Assembly (NCBI RefSeq): GCF_011745365.1
Contig: NW_024468914.1
Coordinates: forward strand, 3,374,228-3,438,227
DNA: 64,000 nt
DNA from: Cryphonectria parasitica EP155
Taxonomy: Eukaryota; Ascomycota; Sordariomycetes; Diaporthales; Cryphonectriaceae
Reading direction: 5' to 3'
The position numbers and the translations under genes were made by a program. Each line of letters starts with the position of its first letter. Positions within the stretch are counted from its first letter, which is position 1. Shown here in pieces: positions 24,375 through 32,913 of this stretch. The notes under the pieces were generated by a model. It had not been told where the DNA came from. It saw nothing but the letters and a program-made list of their open reading frames with translations, and ran no database searches.

Positions 24375-24560
24375 AAACGACAACTTCCTCCGACCATGAC
24401 CAACATGTGCAGTGTCTATTCTTACTTTTAATTTGCATTTCATAGCGCTGGCGTTGGGTGAACCGAGGATTAGAGAGCAGTAAATCCACCAAAGGAAAAG
24501 CTACTTAGGCTCAGCAGATAGATCCCATTTCGTTCTAAATTGTTTCTCTCTTTTCTCTCC

Positions 24561-25670
24561 TCATGCACTCAACAATGGCGGCTCGACCACCCCAGTCTGC
24601 TCCACGAGCCTCTTGTAATGCTCCGTCCTGCGATGCCTATCAAACGCAAACACCCTCTCCTTGCCCTTCCTACACTTGGCCAGATCGATGGTCGCCACCA
24701 CCAGCTCGTCCCCTTTGCTCGTGCTCTCGGCCACAACATGTCCGTCCGGGTCATAGATGATGCTCCCAGCGATCAACGCCCCTCCATCTTCCACACCACA
24801 CTTGCCCACGTTGATACTAAAGCACGCGTTCGTGTAGCTGCCGCTCTGACAGCTCAGGCGGTGGTGAAACAGCGCCTCAGCCTCCTGCTCCTCGGGCGTC
24901 CCGTCGTACTGCCTCGCATACGCCGTCGTGTTGTACCCGTCCAGCACAATCTCGACACCCTGCAGGCCGTAACACCGCCATGCCTCGGCCCAGCGCCGGT
25001 CGTTGCAGATGATCATGCCCACGATGGGATCGCCTCTGCCCTGCTGCTGTGCCTGGTCGTCCTGTGCGCTGCTGCTGTCGGTCGACGACGACGAGGCCCC
25101 ACCGGCCCGCAGCGCACCCTCCACAAGCCCTGGGGCGCGGAAGGCTTGAAACCCGAGGTCTCCAGGGGTGAAGTACCTCTTCTCCAGCTGCTGGTCGACG
25201 CCACGGCCCGTCTTGTCGGGGATGGGGTCCACCGTGCCCGGCAGATGCACCTTTCGATACTTGCCCACGACCCGCCCCTCCACACCGGAGTAGTACAGCG
25301 CACTGTTGTAATCTCTGGTCTCCCCCTTCTCATCCGTCCACCGTTCTGCATACCCAAGATGCACGTCCACCTTGCGCTCCCGCGCCCGCTCAAACAGAGC
25401 CCTCACTCGTGGGGAGTCGACGACGGCGTGCGGCGAGGCGTGGGACTCGGGCTCGAAGAACTCGGCCTTTTTGATGGGGTCGTCGATCTGGTGGCGCGGG
25501 AAGAAGGTGGTCAGGGCCAGCTCGGGGAAAACGACGAGGCGGGCGCCCTGGTCTGCGGCCGAGTTGAGCAGGGTGAGCATGCGGGTGAGGATGGACTCGC
25601 GGGTGTCGGCGAGCTGGTTGGGGCCCATCTGGGCGGCGGCGACGGTGACGAGGCGGGGTGGGATGGTCAT
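24561..25670 (-). CDS. N-carbamoyl-D-amino acid hydrolase-like amidohydrolase (nitrilase superfamily)
   Basis: Single exon, 369 residues. It follows the bacterial D-carbamoylase family along its whole length. The catalytic triad is visible: Glu50 in FPELALTTFFPR, Lys140 in KYRKVHLPG and Cys222 in IICNDRRWAEAWR. LEKRYFTPGDLGF, FHHRLSCQSGSYTNA and the C-terminal HRRTEHY segment also match. The enzyme would hydrolyse N-carbamoyl-D-amino acids to the free D-amino acid, CO2 and ammonia. About 60 residues longer than bacterial enzymes, mainly because of a low-complexity Ser/Asp/Gln insert at about 183-213, just before the catalytic Cys strand. It is divergent from the hydantoinase gene (666 bp apart), which supports the substrate assignment. 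A beta-ureidopropionase-like role is the main alternative. No targeting signal seen. Confidence 0.88.
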   Translation of the reverse strand: MTIPPRLVTVAAAQMGPNQLADTRESILTRMLTLLNSAADQGARLVVFPELALTTFFPRHQIDDPIKKAEFFEPESHASPHAVVDSPRVRALFERARERKVDVHLGYAERWTDEKGETRDYNSALYYSGVEGRVVGKYRKVHLPGTVDPIPDKTGRGVDQQLEKRYFTPGDLGFQAFRAPGLVEGALRAGGASSSSTDSSSAQDDQAQQQGRGDPIVGMIICNDRRWAEAWRCYGLQGVEIVLDGYNTTAYARQYDGTPEEQEAEALFHHRLSCQSGSYTNACFSINVGKCGVEDGGALIAGSIIYDPDGHVVAESTSKGDELVVATIDLAKCRKGKERVFAFDRHRRTEHYKRLVEQTGVVEPPLLSA

Positions 25671-26336
25671 TGTGAGAGTAGTTGTGTTTCAATGTGTTTA
25701 ATCTTGAGACCTCCTTTTTGTTTGTATATGAGTTACTGTACTTATTTTCTTGATTTTGTCTTCATGTAGTATACTGATTGTGTAAAGTATATGTAGTAAT
25801 TCTACTTTTCAGTCAAAAGAAAACGACAAAAGGCTGTCTGAACAATGAGAGCTCATCACTATTTGATCCTCTCTTCATGTCTCAGCAAAGAAGCGAACCC
25901 TTATCAGAAACAGCAAACAAAAGAGACCGGCTGGCGATGCCGAGCCTCGGAGTGATGCCGGCACACAAATGCACGATGATGACTTTTCCCGGCCCGTTGC
26001 GACTAAGTCAAGTATTTCAGTAGTCAATGAATATTTTCCCCACTCATACCGGATTTTAACAGCATACGGTGTTCTGATACCGATTGGGCAAGGCTTATCT
26101 TGCCTATGCATAATGATGAGCTATCCCAAGTATGGGACGTTGGCTGGATTGTCACAGGGTACGGTGAATGTCGCTCGGGCGATAAGTCTTGTTGCCGCTT
26201 TTCGACTGAATGCCAGAGGAGGAGACTCGGCACAGTGTTTTTATTTACTATTCACAGCTCACGGTTCACTAGTAGTTTCGAAAGAAAGAGAAAGAGAACT
26301 CAATTTAATCATATAACATGAGTCAAGAGGTTCAAT
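25671..26336. promoter_or_regulatory. Divergent promoter of the carbamoylase and hydantoinase genes
   Basis: 666 bp between two divergent ATGs. It contains three HGATAR sites for fungal GATA nitrogen regulators (AreA/NIT2 type): TTATCA at 25901-25906, TTATCT at 26095-26100 and CGATAA at 26180-26185. It also has one everted CGG-N10-CCG pair at 26067-26082, the spacing bound by Put3-type Zn2Cys6 factors. An upstream ATG at 26318 opens the short uORF listed separately. Sites were found by eye; binding is not shown. Confidence 0.5.
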
Positions 26337-26344
26337 ATGTTTGA
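26318..26344 (+). promoter_or_regulatory. Short upstream ORF overlapping the hydantoinase start codon
   Basis: An ATG at 26318 with A at -3 opens eight codons and stops with TGA at 26342-26344. The stop lies 3 nt past the proposed hydantoinase ATG (26337-26339), in a different frame. If the transcript starts upstream of 26318, ribosomes using the first ATG would terminate across the main start. This could lower translation or couple it to reinitiation. It depends on the true transcription start. Confidence 0.4.
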
Positions 26345-28164
26345 CACGATTATAAAGAATGGCCGCATTGTAGGTGAAAATTCCACATATACAGTAATGA
26401 GTCCTTGTTATCATGACCATTGGATAAGAGAGTAAACAACGGAGGAGTCTTGGGCATGAACATGAGCCTAGTTAATCTTCAAATAGGTCACAGCAACCGA
26501 AGTGCTACCACTGGGCCTCGAAATAGGTATCAAAGACGGCACGATAGATTGCATTGGTCGGACGCTACAAGCAGGTCAAAACACTCAGATCGTCGATGCT
26601 GAAGGCGCCTACATTACTCCAGGGTCAGTCTCCTTCATGATTGTGATAACACCATCCTGTTCAGAAATTGTATTGAGTATATATTGACCCCAAGAACAGC
26701 GGCGTCGACTCTCATGTCCATATAGAACAAGACAACTCTCCCACAGGCGACACATGGGAGACAGGCTCTCGCAGCGCCCTTGCAGGAGGCAACACCACCA
26801 TCATTGCCTTTGCCAGCCAGAAGCGCCACGAGGACTCCCTCTACCCTGCCCTCGAAGCCTACCACAGGAAAGCTACGGGAAATGCCTACTGTGACTATGG
26901 CTTCCACGTCATCCTCACCAACCCGACGCGGACCGTGCTCGAGGAGGAGCTGCCCTTGCTCGTCGGCCGCGAGGGCATCACCTCGGTCAAGCTGTACATG
27001 ACCTACGAGCCCATGAGGCTAGGCGACGCCGACCTGTTCAACGTCATGATGTGCGCGCGGTCCCTGGGCATCACGACCATGATCCACGCCGAGAACAGCG
27101 ACATGATCGCCGCCATCACCGAGAGACTCGCCGCAGCGGGCAACACAGGCACCTTCTTCCACGCCGTCGCCCGCCCGCAGATTGCCGAGACGGAGGCGAC
27201 CTACCGCGCCATCTCCCTGGCCGAGGTGACGGACGCACCCGTCCTGCTCGTGCACATGTCGGCCCCGAGGGCGGTCCAGCACGTCGCCGACGCCCAGGCC
27301 CGCCTGCTGCCCATCCACGCCGAGACGTGCCCGCACTACCTGTACCTCGTCAGCGAGAGCCTCCGCTCGGGCGAGAGGGACGTCGAGGGGTCCAAGAACA
27401 TCTGTGCGCCGCCCCTGCGGCACGACGAGAAGGACCTCGAGGAGATCTGGCGGGGCGTGGCCAACGGGACCTTCACGGTGATCAGTTCCGACCACGCGCC
27501 GGCCACGTTTGACCACGAGTGCGGCAAGAAAGGGCGGGCGATGGAGACGGCGACGGTGGATGCGCATGGAGTGATTCATGCTGACTTTAGAAAGGTTCCC
27601 AACGGCCTGCCTGGGATCGAGACGAGGCTGCCGCTGCTGTTTGATAGGACCTTTGATCCCTCTGCGTCTGCTCATGGGCAGGGCTTTTTCGACGACAAGA
27701 TCCGCATCTCCCTGCCGCGGTTTGTCGAGCTGACAGCAACGAATCCTGCCAAGCTGTATGGGCTTGGTGATCGCAAGGGCAGCTTGATGCCTGGGTTTGA
27801 CGCCGACTTGGTCATCTGGTACCCTGAGGAGACAAACACCTCGGTTGGCTCATCGACGGAATTATCATTCCCACACGTCGTCCTGCAGGATGGCGAGAAG
27901 AGGGAGGCGGTGAGGTTTCGGATCACGAACGAGGTTCTTCACCACAGGATTGACTATACGCCGTTCGAAGGCATCGAGGTCCGCAACTGGCCTCGCCTGG
28001 TCTTTCTCAGGGGCAAACTTGTCTGGGATAGAGATGGTGCCGGACTCGTTGGTTCCAAGTCGGAGGGACAATTTTTGAAGAGGGCTAAATCCAGCATCTT
28101 GACGGGACAGATGGGAAGACGAGCTACTGGTATGATGGACGGCGAGTGGAAGTATTGGATATAA
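26337..28164 (+). CDS. Hydantoinase / dihydropyrimidinase (cyclic amidohydrolase), 3 exons
   Basis: Exons 26337-26369, 26487-26623 and 26700-28164 join to 544 residues. The first exon codes only 11 residues (MFDTIIKNGRI) and is joined by GTAGGT/AATAG to the VTATEVLPLG segment, the normal N-terminal beta-sandwich start of the family. Metal ligands are visible: His62 and His64 in VDSHVHIEQ, carboxylated Lys154 in SVKLYMTY, His186 in MIHAEN, His242 in LLVHMS and Asp321 in SSDHAP. HAETCPHYLYL and NPAKLYGL are further family marks. It opens 5-substituted hydantoins or dihydropyrimidines to the N-carbamoyl amino acids, which the divergent carbamoylase would then cleave. The neighbours favour hydantoins, but dihydropyrimidines remain possible. 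A longer C-terminal tail with FLKRAKSSILTG is present. Probably cytosolic. Confidence 0.92.
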
Positions 28165-29181
28165 ACTCATGTCAATTATGATAAGATGCTTTTTATGAAA
28201 ACGACTTTCTCTTCTGCACCTAGGTACTTAAGTAGATAGGCTGATTCATGAGCATGAGAACACTCTGACGTTGGTGTTTGCGTATACTTTTTTTTTTGAG
28301 TTTCTTACTCCCGTAAGGAGAAACGTCTCATTTCTCAAGGACAATTCTTCATGCCTTAATGGTTTTCATTTGCCGTATGATTTAATTATCTCTAACCCAG
28401 TAATTGGAATGATTTCGAGGCCAATACAAAATGAAATGGGCCATGAGCGCAACCCCCACCTGCTCATTCTGATAAGACCAGTGACGCATAGATCACAGAG
28501 TCAATCAAATATACTATTCTTCAGATGATACTGTGCGATAAACCGTCAAATCAACTACCCTCCTTTGGAGTTTTGCGTGCTGAATTGAGAGGGTGGCAAC
28601 TGGCTGTCGTGAAAGCAGTCCTTAGTGATGTCACTGCGATGATTCGATGTGACAAGGCAGGACTTTTGCGCAAAATCTCAGGGCAAAAATCAAGATCTTG
28701 GCTTGCATGCGCACCTTTCAAGACAGGCAGTCCTAGATGCGGCACGGATCTGCTGCCTGTCGAGGGCAAACATTCTGACTTTCTACTAAGGTTTTACGTC
28801 ATGTGAGCGATGATCACGCGGACTTGGACGGGTCTCGCGGCATACTTTACGAAGGTTTTCGCCCCCAACATTGATAAGCTGATTCTTCTAGAGCACGAGA
28901 CTGCCCTGCACATTATACGAGAACATCATTCCACATTATAGTTATAATGCTATCGGAACCTTTGTCGAGGCAACAGAAAAACTCCACCCGGCAACCACAT
29001 CAACATCCGTGTGCTTGACGTTCTCACAGACCCAATCGAAGAGGGAGGAAACAGAAGACACAGACCACCCCCCCCCCCAAAAAAAAACACCGCCTACAAA
29101 ATACAAAGAAAGAAAAAACGAAAGAAAAAAATCTTTGAAATCTCATCAACTTTTGTGTCGCAACCTTGACTCACGGTCCCC
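28165..29181. other. Intergenic downstream of hydantoinase
   Basis: About 1 kb without a supported gene. It contains a C11/A9 homopolymer pair at 29068-29087 followed by an A-rich stretch, just upstream of the small His-rich ORF. Frames of 70 to 93 codons show no motif. Confidence 0.5.
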
Positions 29182-29409
29182 ATGGCCGGATCGATCTGGG
29201 ACACCTTTTTCGGCGTGTGCGACGTTGTTCTGGAGAAGATTGGAGGGGCATATTATAAATTCACACCTGGCAATCCACTTGGACAATCGCACGACCACAA
29301 GCAAGAGTCGTCTTCTGCAGACCATCATCATCACCACCAGCAACAGCAACATCAGGAGCAGTATCAGTATCCTGAGCATCATCACCATCATCATCATGAG
29401 AGGGACTGA
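29182..29409 (+). CDS. Possible 75-residue His/Gln-rich small protein
   Basis: ATG at 29182 gives 75 codons and a TGA stop. The first half (MAGSIWDTFFGVCDVV and on) looks like an ordinary short amphipathic start. The second half is rich in His, Gln, Glu and Tyr, with runs of five and seven histidines. I do not recognise a family. It lies between the hydantoinase and racemase genes on the same strand, with an A-rich stretch before it. His runs can bind zinc or nickel, but no function is claimed. It could also be a chance ORF through a CAT/CAC/CAG repeat. Confidence 0.35.
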   Translation: MAGSIWDTFFGVCDVVLEKIGGAYYKFTPGNPLGQSHDHKQESSSADHHHHHQQQQHQEQYQYPEHHHHHHHERD

Positions 29410-29605
29410 AAGGCTAGGGTGTGATGAACCCATATTTGTCAGGGAGAACAATGCTTGCAATTTTAGACGTGGAGGGTTAATTAGGTCCTGTAGTAGGGGT
29501 AATATCAGAAAGGAATTGATTTTGACGAAGTGTGAACGTGCCTCTTTCTCTCAGAAGAACATTTGAAGCTGTATTTAGCATTCTATGACGGCTGCTCAGT
29601 GGTTT

Positions 29606-29709
29606 CCGGGCTTGGACCGGTTCAGCTCCGGAGGAATCCATCCGGATCGGCCCCGTTGTGCCGGGTTGAGGATCCGCTCGGACCGGTCCTTATCAACAGC
29701 TTACTATCA
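29606..29709. promoter_or_regulatory. Array of CCGG half-sites and two GATA sites upstream of the racemase
   Basis: CCGG occurs at 29606, 29617, 29628, 29642 and 29683, the first three exactly 11 bp apart. Two everted pairs with the spacing CGG-N10-CCG are present, at 29629-29644 and 29648-29663, and shorter N7 pairs lie before them. HGATAR sites follow: TTATCA at 29690-29695 and CTATCA at 29704-29709. All are within about 210 bp of the racemase ATG. This is the layout expected of a promoter read by a Zn2Cys6 activator plus a GATA factor; binding is inferred. Confidence 0.45.
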
Positions 29710-29814
29710 GCATGCATCTTCAACCATTTGACCTCCAAGAAATCAACATCATGTACCCCTGGGTACCAATGAACAGACAGGTTGAATCAAACCACCAGCA
29801 AGCAGTAACAAACC

Positions 29815-30666
29815 ATGTCGTCCCACTCTTCCACCGCCCTCCTCCTCCCCTCCGTCACTGGCAACAACACCCGCCCCATCTCCATCCTCCTCATCAATCC
29901 CAACTCCACCCCCTCCATGACCGAAGCCTGCCTGCGCAGCATCTCCCTCACCCTCCCACCACACGTCACAGTTCACGGCTTCACAGCTCCATCCACAGCC
30001 CCGTCTGCCATCGAGGGGAGGACCGACGCCGTCCTCTCGGCTGCAGACTGCTTCCGGGCCCTCCACCCTTTACTATCCCCTACCACTCCCACCAACCCAT
30101 CGACCTCTCCATCTCAGCCTCGCTTCGACGCCTTCCTGGTGGCGTGCTTCTCCGCACACCCGCTCATCCCCATGCTGCGCGAGGAATATCCCCAGCCCAC
30201 CATAGGCATCATGGAGGCGGCCCTGTACGCAAGCCGGATGTGCGGAGAGAGACTGGGCGTAATCACCACGAGCCAGAGGAGCAAAGTCCTACACGCAGAC
30301 ACGATCAACACGACATACGGCCTGGGCAACTTCTCGGCGGGCTGTGTGGCCTCCAACATCAACGTGCTGGAGCTGGAGTCGAAGCCCAGGGACGAGGTCT
30401 ACGCGAGTCTGGTGGGGGCTGCCAAGGGGCTGGTGGAGGACAAGGGGGCGGATTGTATCTGTCTGGGCTGTGCGGGGATGACGGAGATGCTGGAGGTCTG
30501 CCAGGCAGCGGTGGGGAAGGAGAGGGAGGTCATGGTTGTTGATGGGGTTGCGGTGGGTGTGCACTTTCTTGTTGGGCTGGTCAGGGAGAACTTGGGCACG
30601 GCTAAGGGGGGAGGTTATCGGAGTTCAGCTGCTGGGAGGGCAAGAAGACAGCAGGACTGGATTTAG
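29815..30666 (+). CDS. Hydantoin racemase-like protein (Asp/Glu/hydantoin racemase family, Dcg1-like)
   Basis: Single exon, 283 residues. ILLINPNSTPSM (about 24-35) is the substrate-binding start of the family. The two catalytic cysteines are in place: Cys111 in VACFSAHP and Cys219 in LGCAGM. GIMEAALYAS and GERLGVITTS also match. Such enzymes interconvert D- and L-5-monosubstituted hydantoins through acid/base cysteines and no cofactor. The family includes yeast Dcg1, whose expression is nitrogen-regulated but whose activity is not established. Placement 1.65 kb downstream of the hydantoinase on the same strand supports the hydantoin role. A short Ser/Thr/Pro loop (about 88-102) and a basic C-terminal tail are extra. 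The start is the first ATG of the frame and precedes the first strand by 20 residues. Confidence 0.85.
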   Translation: MSSHSSTALLLPSVTGNNTRPISILLINPNSTPSMTEACLRSISLTLPPHVTVHGFTAPSTAPSAIEGRTDAVLSAADCFRALHPLLSPTTPTNPSTSPSQPRFDAFLVACFSAHPLIPMLREEYPQPTIGIMEAALYASRMCGERLGVITTSQRSKVLHADTINTTYGLGNFSAGCVASNINVLELESKPRDEVYASLVGAAKGLVEDKGADCICLGCAGMTEMLEVCQAAVGKEREVMVVDGVAVGVHFLVGLVRENLGTAKGGGYRSSAAGRARRQQDWI

Positions 30667-31544
30667 GAGGGTGGAATTTTTGTCCATTCTCTTTTGTTCA
30701 CATTGGGTTGGTTCGCTATAGAGTTCCAACATGGCGTGTGCTCCCACGCAAGCTTGACGTGGCGGGAGAGACGGCCAGTTTGTGCACAGGATCGAGCGCG
30801 CGCCCGGGAGTGTCGGCTCGTCTTGCCCGTCCAGCTCCTCGACGCCTTTCCTTCGATTCCAAAAGTATGATTTCTTCTTGAATATTTGACTTGGCCAGCG
30901 TTCTCGACGTGAGGGGGTCACCTTGGCATTGGGTCTGCGTCTGCAGCAGTCCACTTCTGACTTCCCCCCTCCTTCTAACCGGATCAACCGGGTTTAACAA
31001 TGAATGAATAAGTGGTAAGTATGCAGGATGTGTGGATATTTCTGCATTAGCATTGGCATATTTCTCCTCATCCGATGGATGGCAGTGTGTGGAGACCCCG
31101 CCCGTAATCCTTCTCAATACGTTACTGCAGCCAAGATTCTGGGGAAATCCGGGGTGCAGATCATCTGAATCCTAAAACAGGATGGATCGGGAGGGTAATC
31201 TTGGTATCGAATGCTGTCTTGGAGCTGATTCCCTGTCCAGATCTTCTCCTCTCGCTGCTCTGTTCAACGTCTCCTCTTCTTGGACAGTTCGGCAGATGTC
31301 GTAATATTTGGGATACGTGCAGTTATTACTATGCAATATACCACACAGCCTGTTCTTTATTCATGTATCAATGCATGTTCGTTTCGAAGGGCTTTCAGAG
31401 GGTCGTATTGCAGCACGCCGCTGACGCTTCTCCTTTTCGATCTGAGACACGTTGAGTGCGACACCAGAGGGAACCATTGTCCCTTCCAGAGTGCTTTGAT
31501 AGAGGCGAATATAAATTCCGTCGGCAGTTGTTGGAGTATCCCTC
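30667..31544. other. Intergenic downstream of the racemase
   Basis: About 0.9 kb. Contains the racemase 3' region. ORFs on either strand lack motifs and I support none. Confidence 0.5.
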
Positions 31545-31640
31545 ATGTCGCAGCCTGATCATCCAAAGATTACCACCAATTACGAGGCTCAGCTGTCAGC
31601 CCCCGCAAAAGAAGAACCAGAATTCACACCGATCGAAGGT
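31545..31640 (+). CDS. Possible first exon of an unrecognised gene
   Basis: An ATG at 31545 opens about 32 codons of protein-like, Pro/Glu-rich sequence ending in PEFTPIEG. A GTGTGT donor follows at about 31640. If spliced to an AG near 31816, the frame would continue about 33 codons to a stop; that second part has no clear character. It is preceded by a pyrimidine-rich stretch. It may be a small gene, a relic or chance. No family recognised. Confidence 0.2.
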
Positions 31641-32913
31641 GTGTTTCCCCTCATATTCCGTCCATCGCTCTGTTGGGCCAAGCGAGCTGACGATGAGGTG
31701 CCAATGCGTGATTGCAACCCTCAACCGTCAAGAACAATCCCTGCAGTCGGTTTCTCTCGCTCACACTCTCTCACTGTGAATGTGAGACGGTCGTGTAAGC
31801 TGATTGGGCAATGCAGGAAGAACTGTTTTGAGGAGGACGTTTTCCTGTGCCGTCGTCACATCTCACTGTGGAGAGACCCCTTCTTGGACCATTCGCTTGC
31901 GTTTGCCTGCATATAGGATGCGCCAGTAAGGAGGGAGAAGGAGGAAGAGTGAGGAGGAAGTCCGATTTGCCAGGCTAATATGTGCAGTTTGTATGCCAGC
32001 AGCAGAGCATACTGACCCATCCTGTTGCCGACGACCCGTATCAGATACAGATTGTTGTGTTCCTCGCTCTCGCCCACTCTTCTACATACACACACTACTA
32101 TCTCTCTCCACGATTTCTCGCACCTAGATTCAGAAGCCTTATTCTCTCCGAGAGGAAATAAGTTTGTCCCAAGTCAACCTATCTAGTTCTTCTCATCGGG
32201 GCATTCGCAGCATGCCTTGTCACAAAGATCAGCCAATACCATGCGTGCCCAATACGCCGGGGCAGGGTAGGTCTCGTTCAGAAAAGTCTAATTGATTCCT
32301 CCCAAAATATTATCAGTCGTATTGTTTGTTCCCTCTCCCCGAAGGTGGCTCAGATTGCAGATGATCTCGACAACATCCGAGCATCATTGGTGCCCGCAGA
32401 AGGGGTTGTGAAGAGGGGAAATGCAGCGAACCCCAAGTTTGTTTAGGCACACACCAACACCTCGCTACTGCATTCAGTGTGTATGTATGTATCCTTACTG
32501 TACAAAGTTCCCCCTCTCCCCCTTGGCAAGAAAGGAGGAGACGAACGAGCGGAGAGTTACATTATTGTACAAACGGGTGTTTCTCGGGATCGTGGCTTGG
32601 GAATATTTGGAGATGGAGGGGTAGATGCTTATGGCTTCATGTAGGTTTGATGCTGCATTGGGATCACCCACGAAGTGGCAGCTAGACAGTAGAACCGGGT
32701 TCCCGTCAATGAGATCGTCCAGAGTCTTTTTTACTTCTTAAAGAGGCTTACGAGTCCCCTCTTGGAATGTTCATGTCTCCTCTTCTTCTCCCTGTCTCTT
32801 GTCTCTGCGGGCATTGGTGGTGGTCAATATCAGCCACATATTTTGTAACCATATATCTATGATCCCATACCTTCACAAACTAGTAATCATTCAAGCAAGA
32901 CCAGCCAGCAAAG
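31641..32913. other. Intergenic, promoter side of the alcohol oxidase gene
   Basis: The last few hundred bases before 32914 are pyrimidine-rich, as in many highly expressed fungal promoters and 5' leaders. No supported coding region here. Confidence 0.45.

Noticed and set aside
24540..25769. 409-codon ORF on the plus strand
   Set aside because: Antisense shadow of the GC-rich carbamoylase gene. It has no motifs, while the minus strand has the full catalytic triad.
26337..28164. Calling the hydantoinase an allantoinase or dihydroorotase
   Set aside because: The HAETCPHYLYL, SSDHAP and SVKLYMTY contexts fit the dihydropyrimidinase/hydantoinase branch better, and the carbamoylase and racemase neighbours support that.
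29712..30542. 276-codon ORF on the plus strand
   Set aside because: Overlaps the racemase in another frame and is dominated by His/Pro/Arg. The racemase frame has the family motifs.
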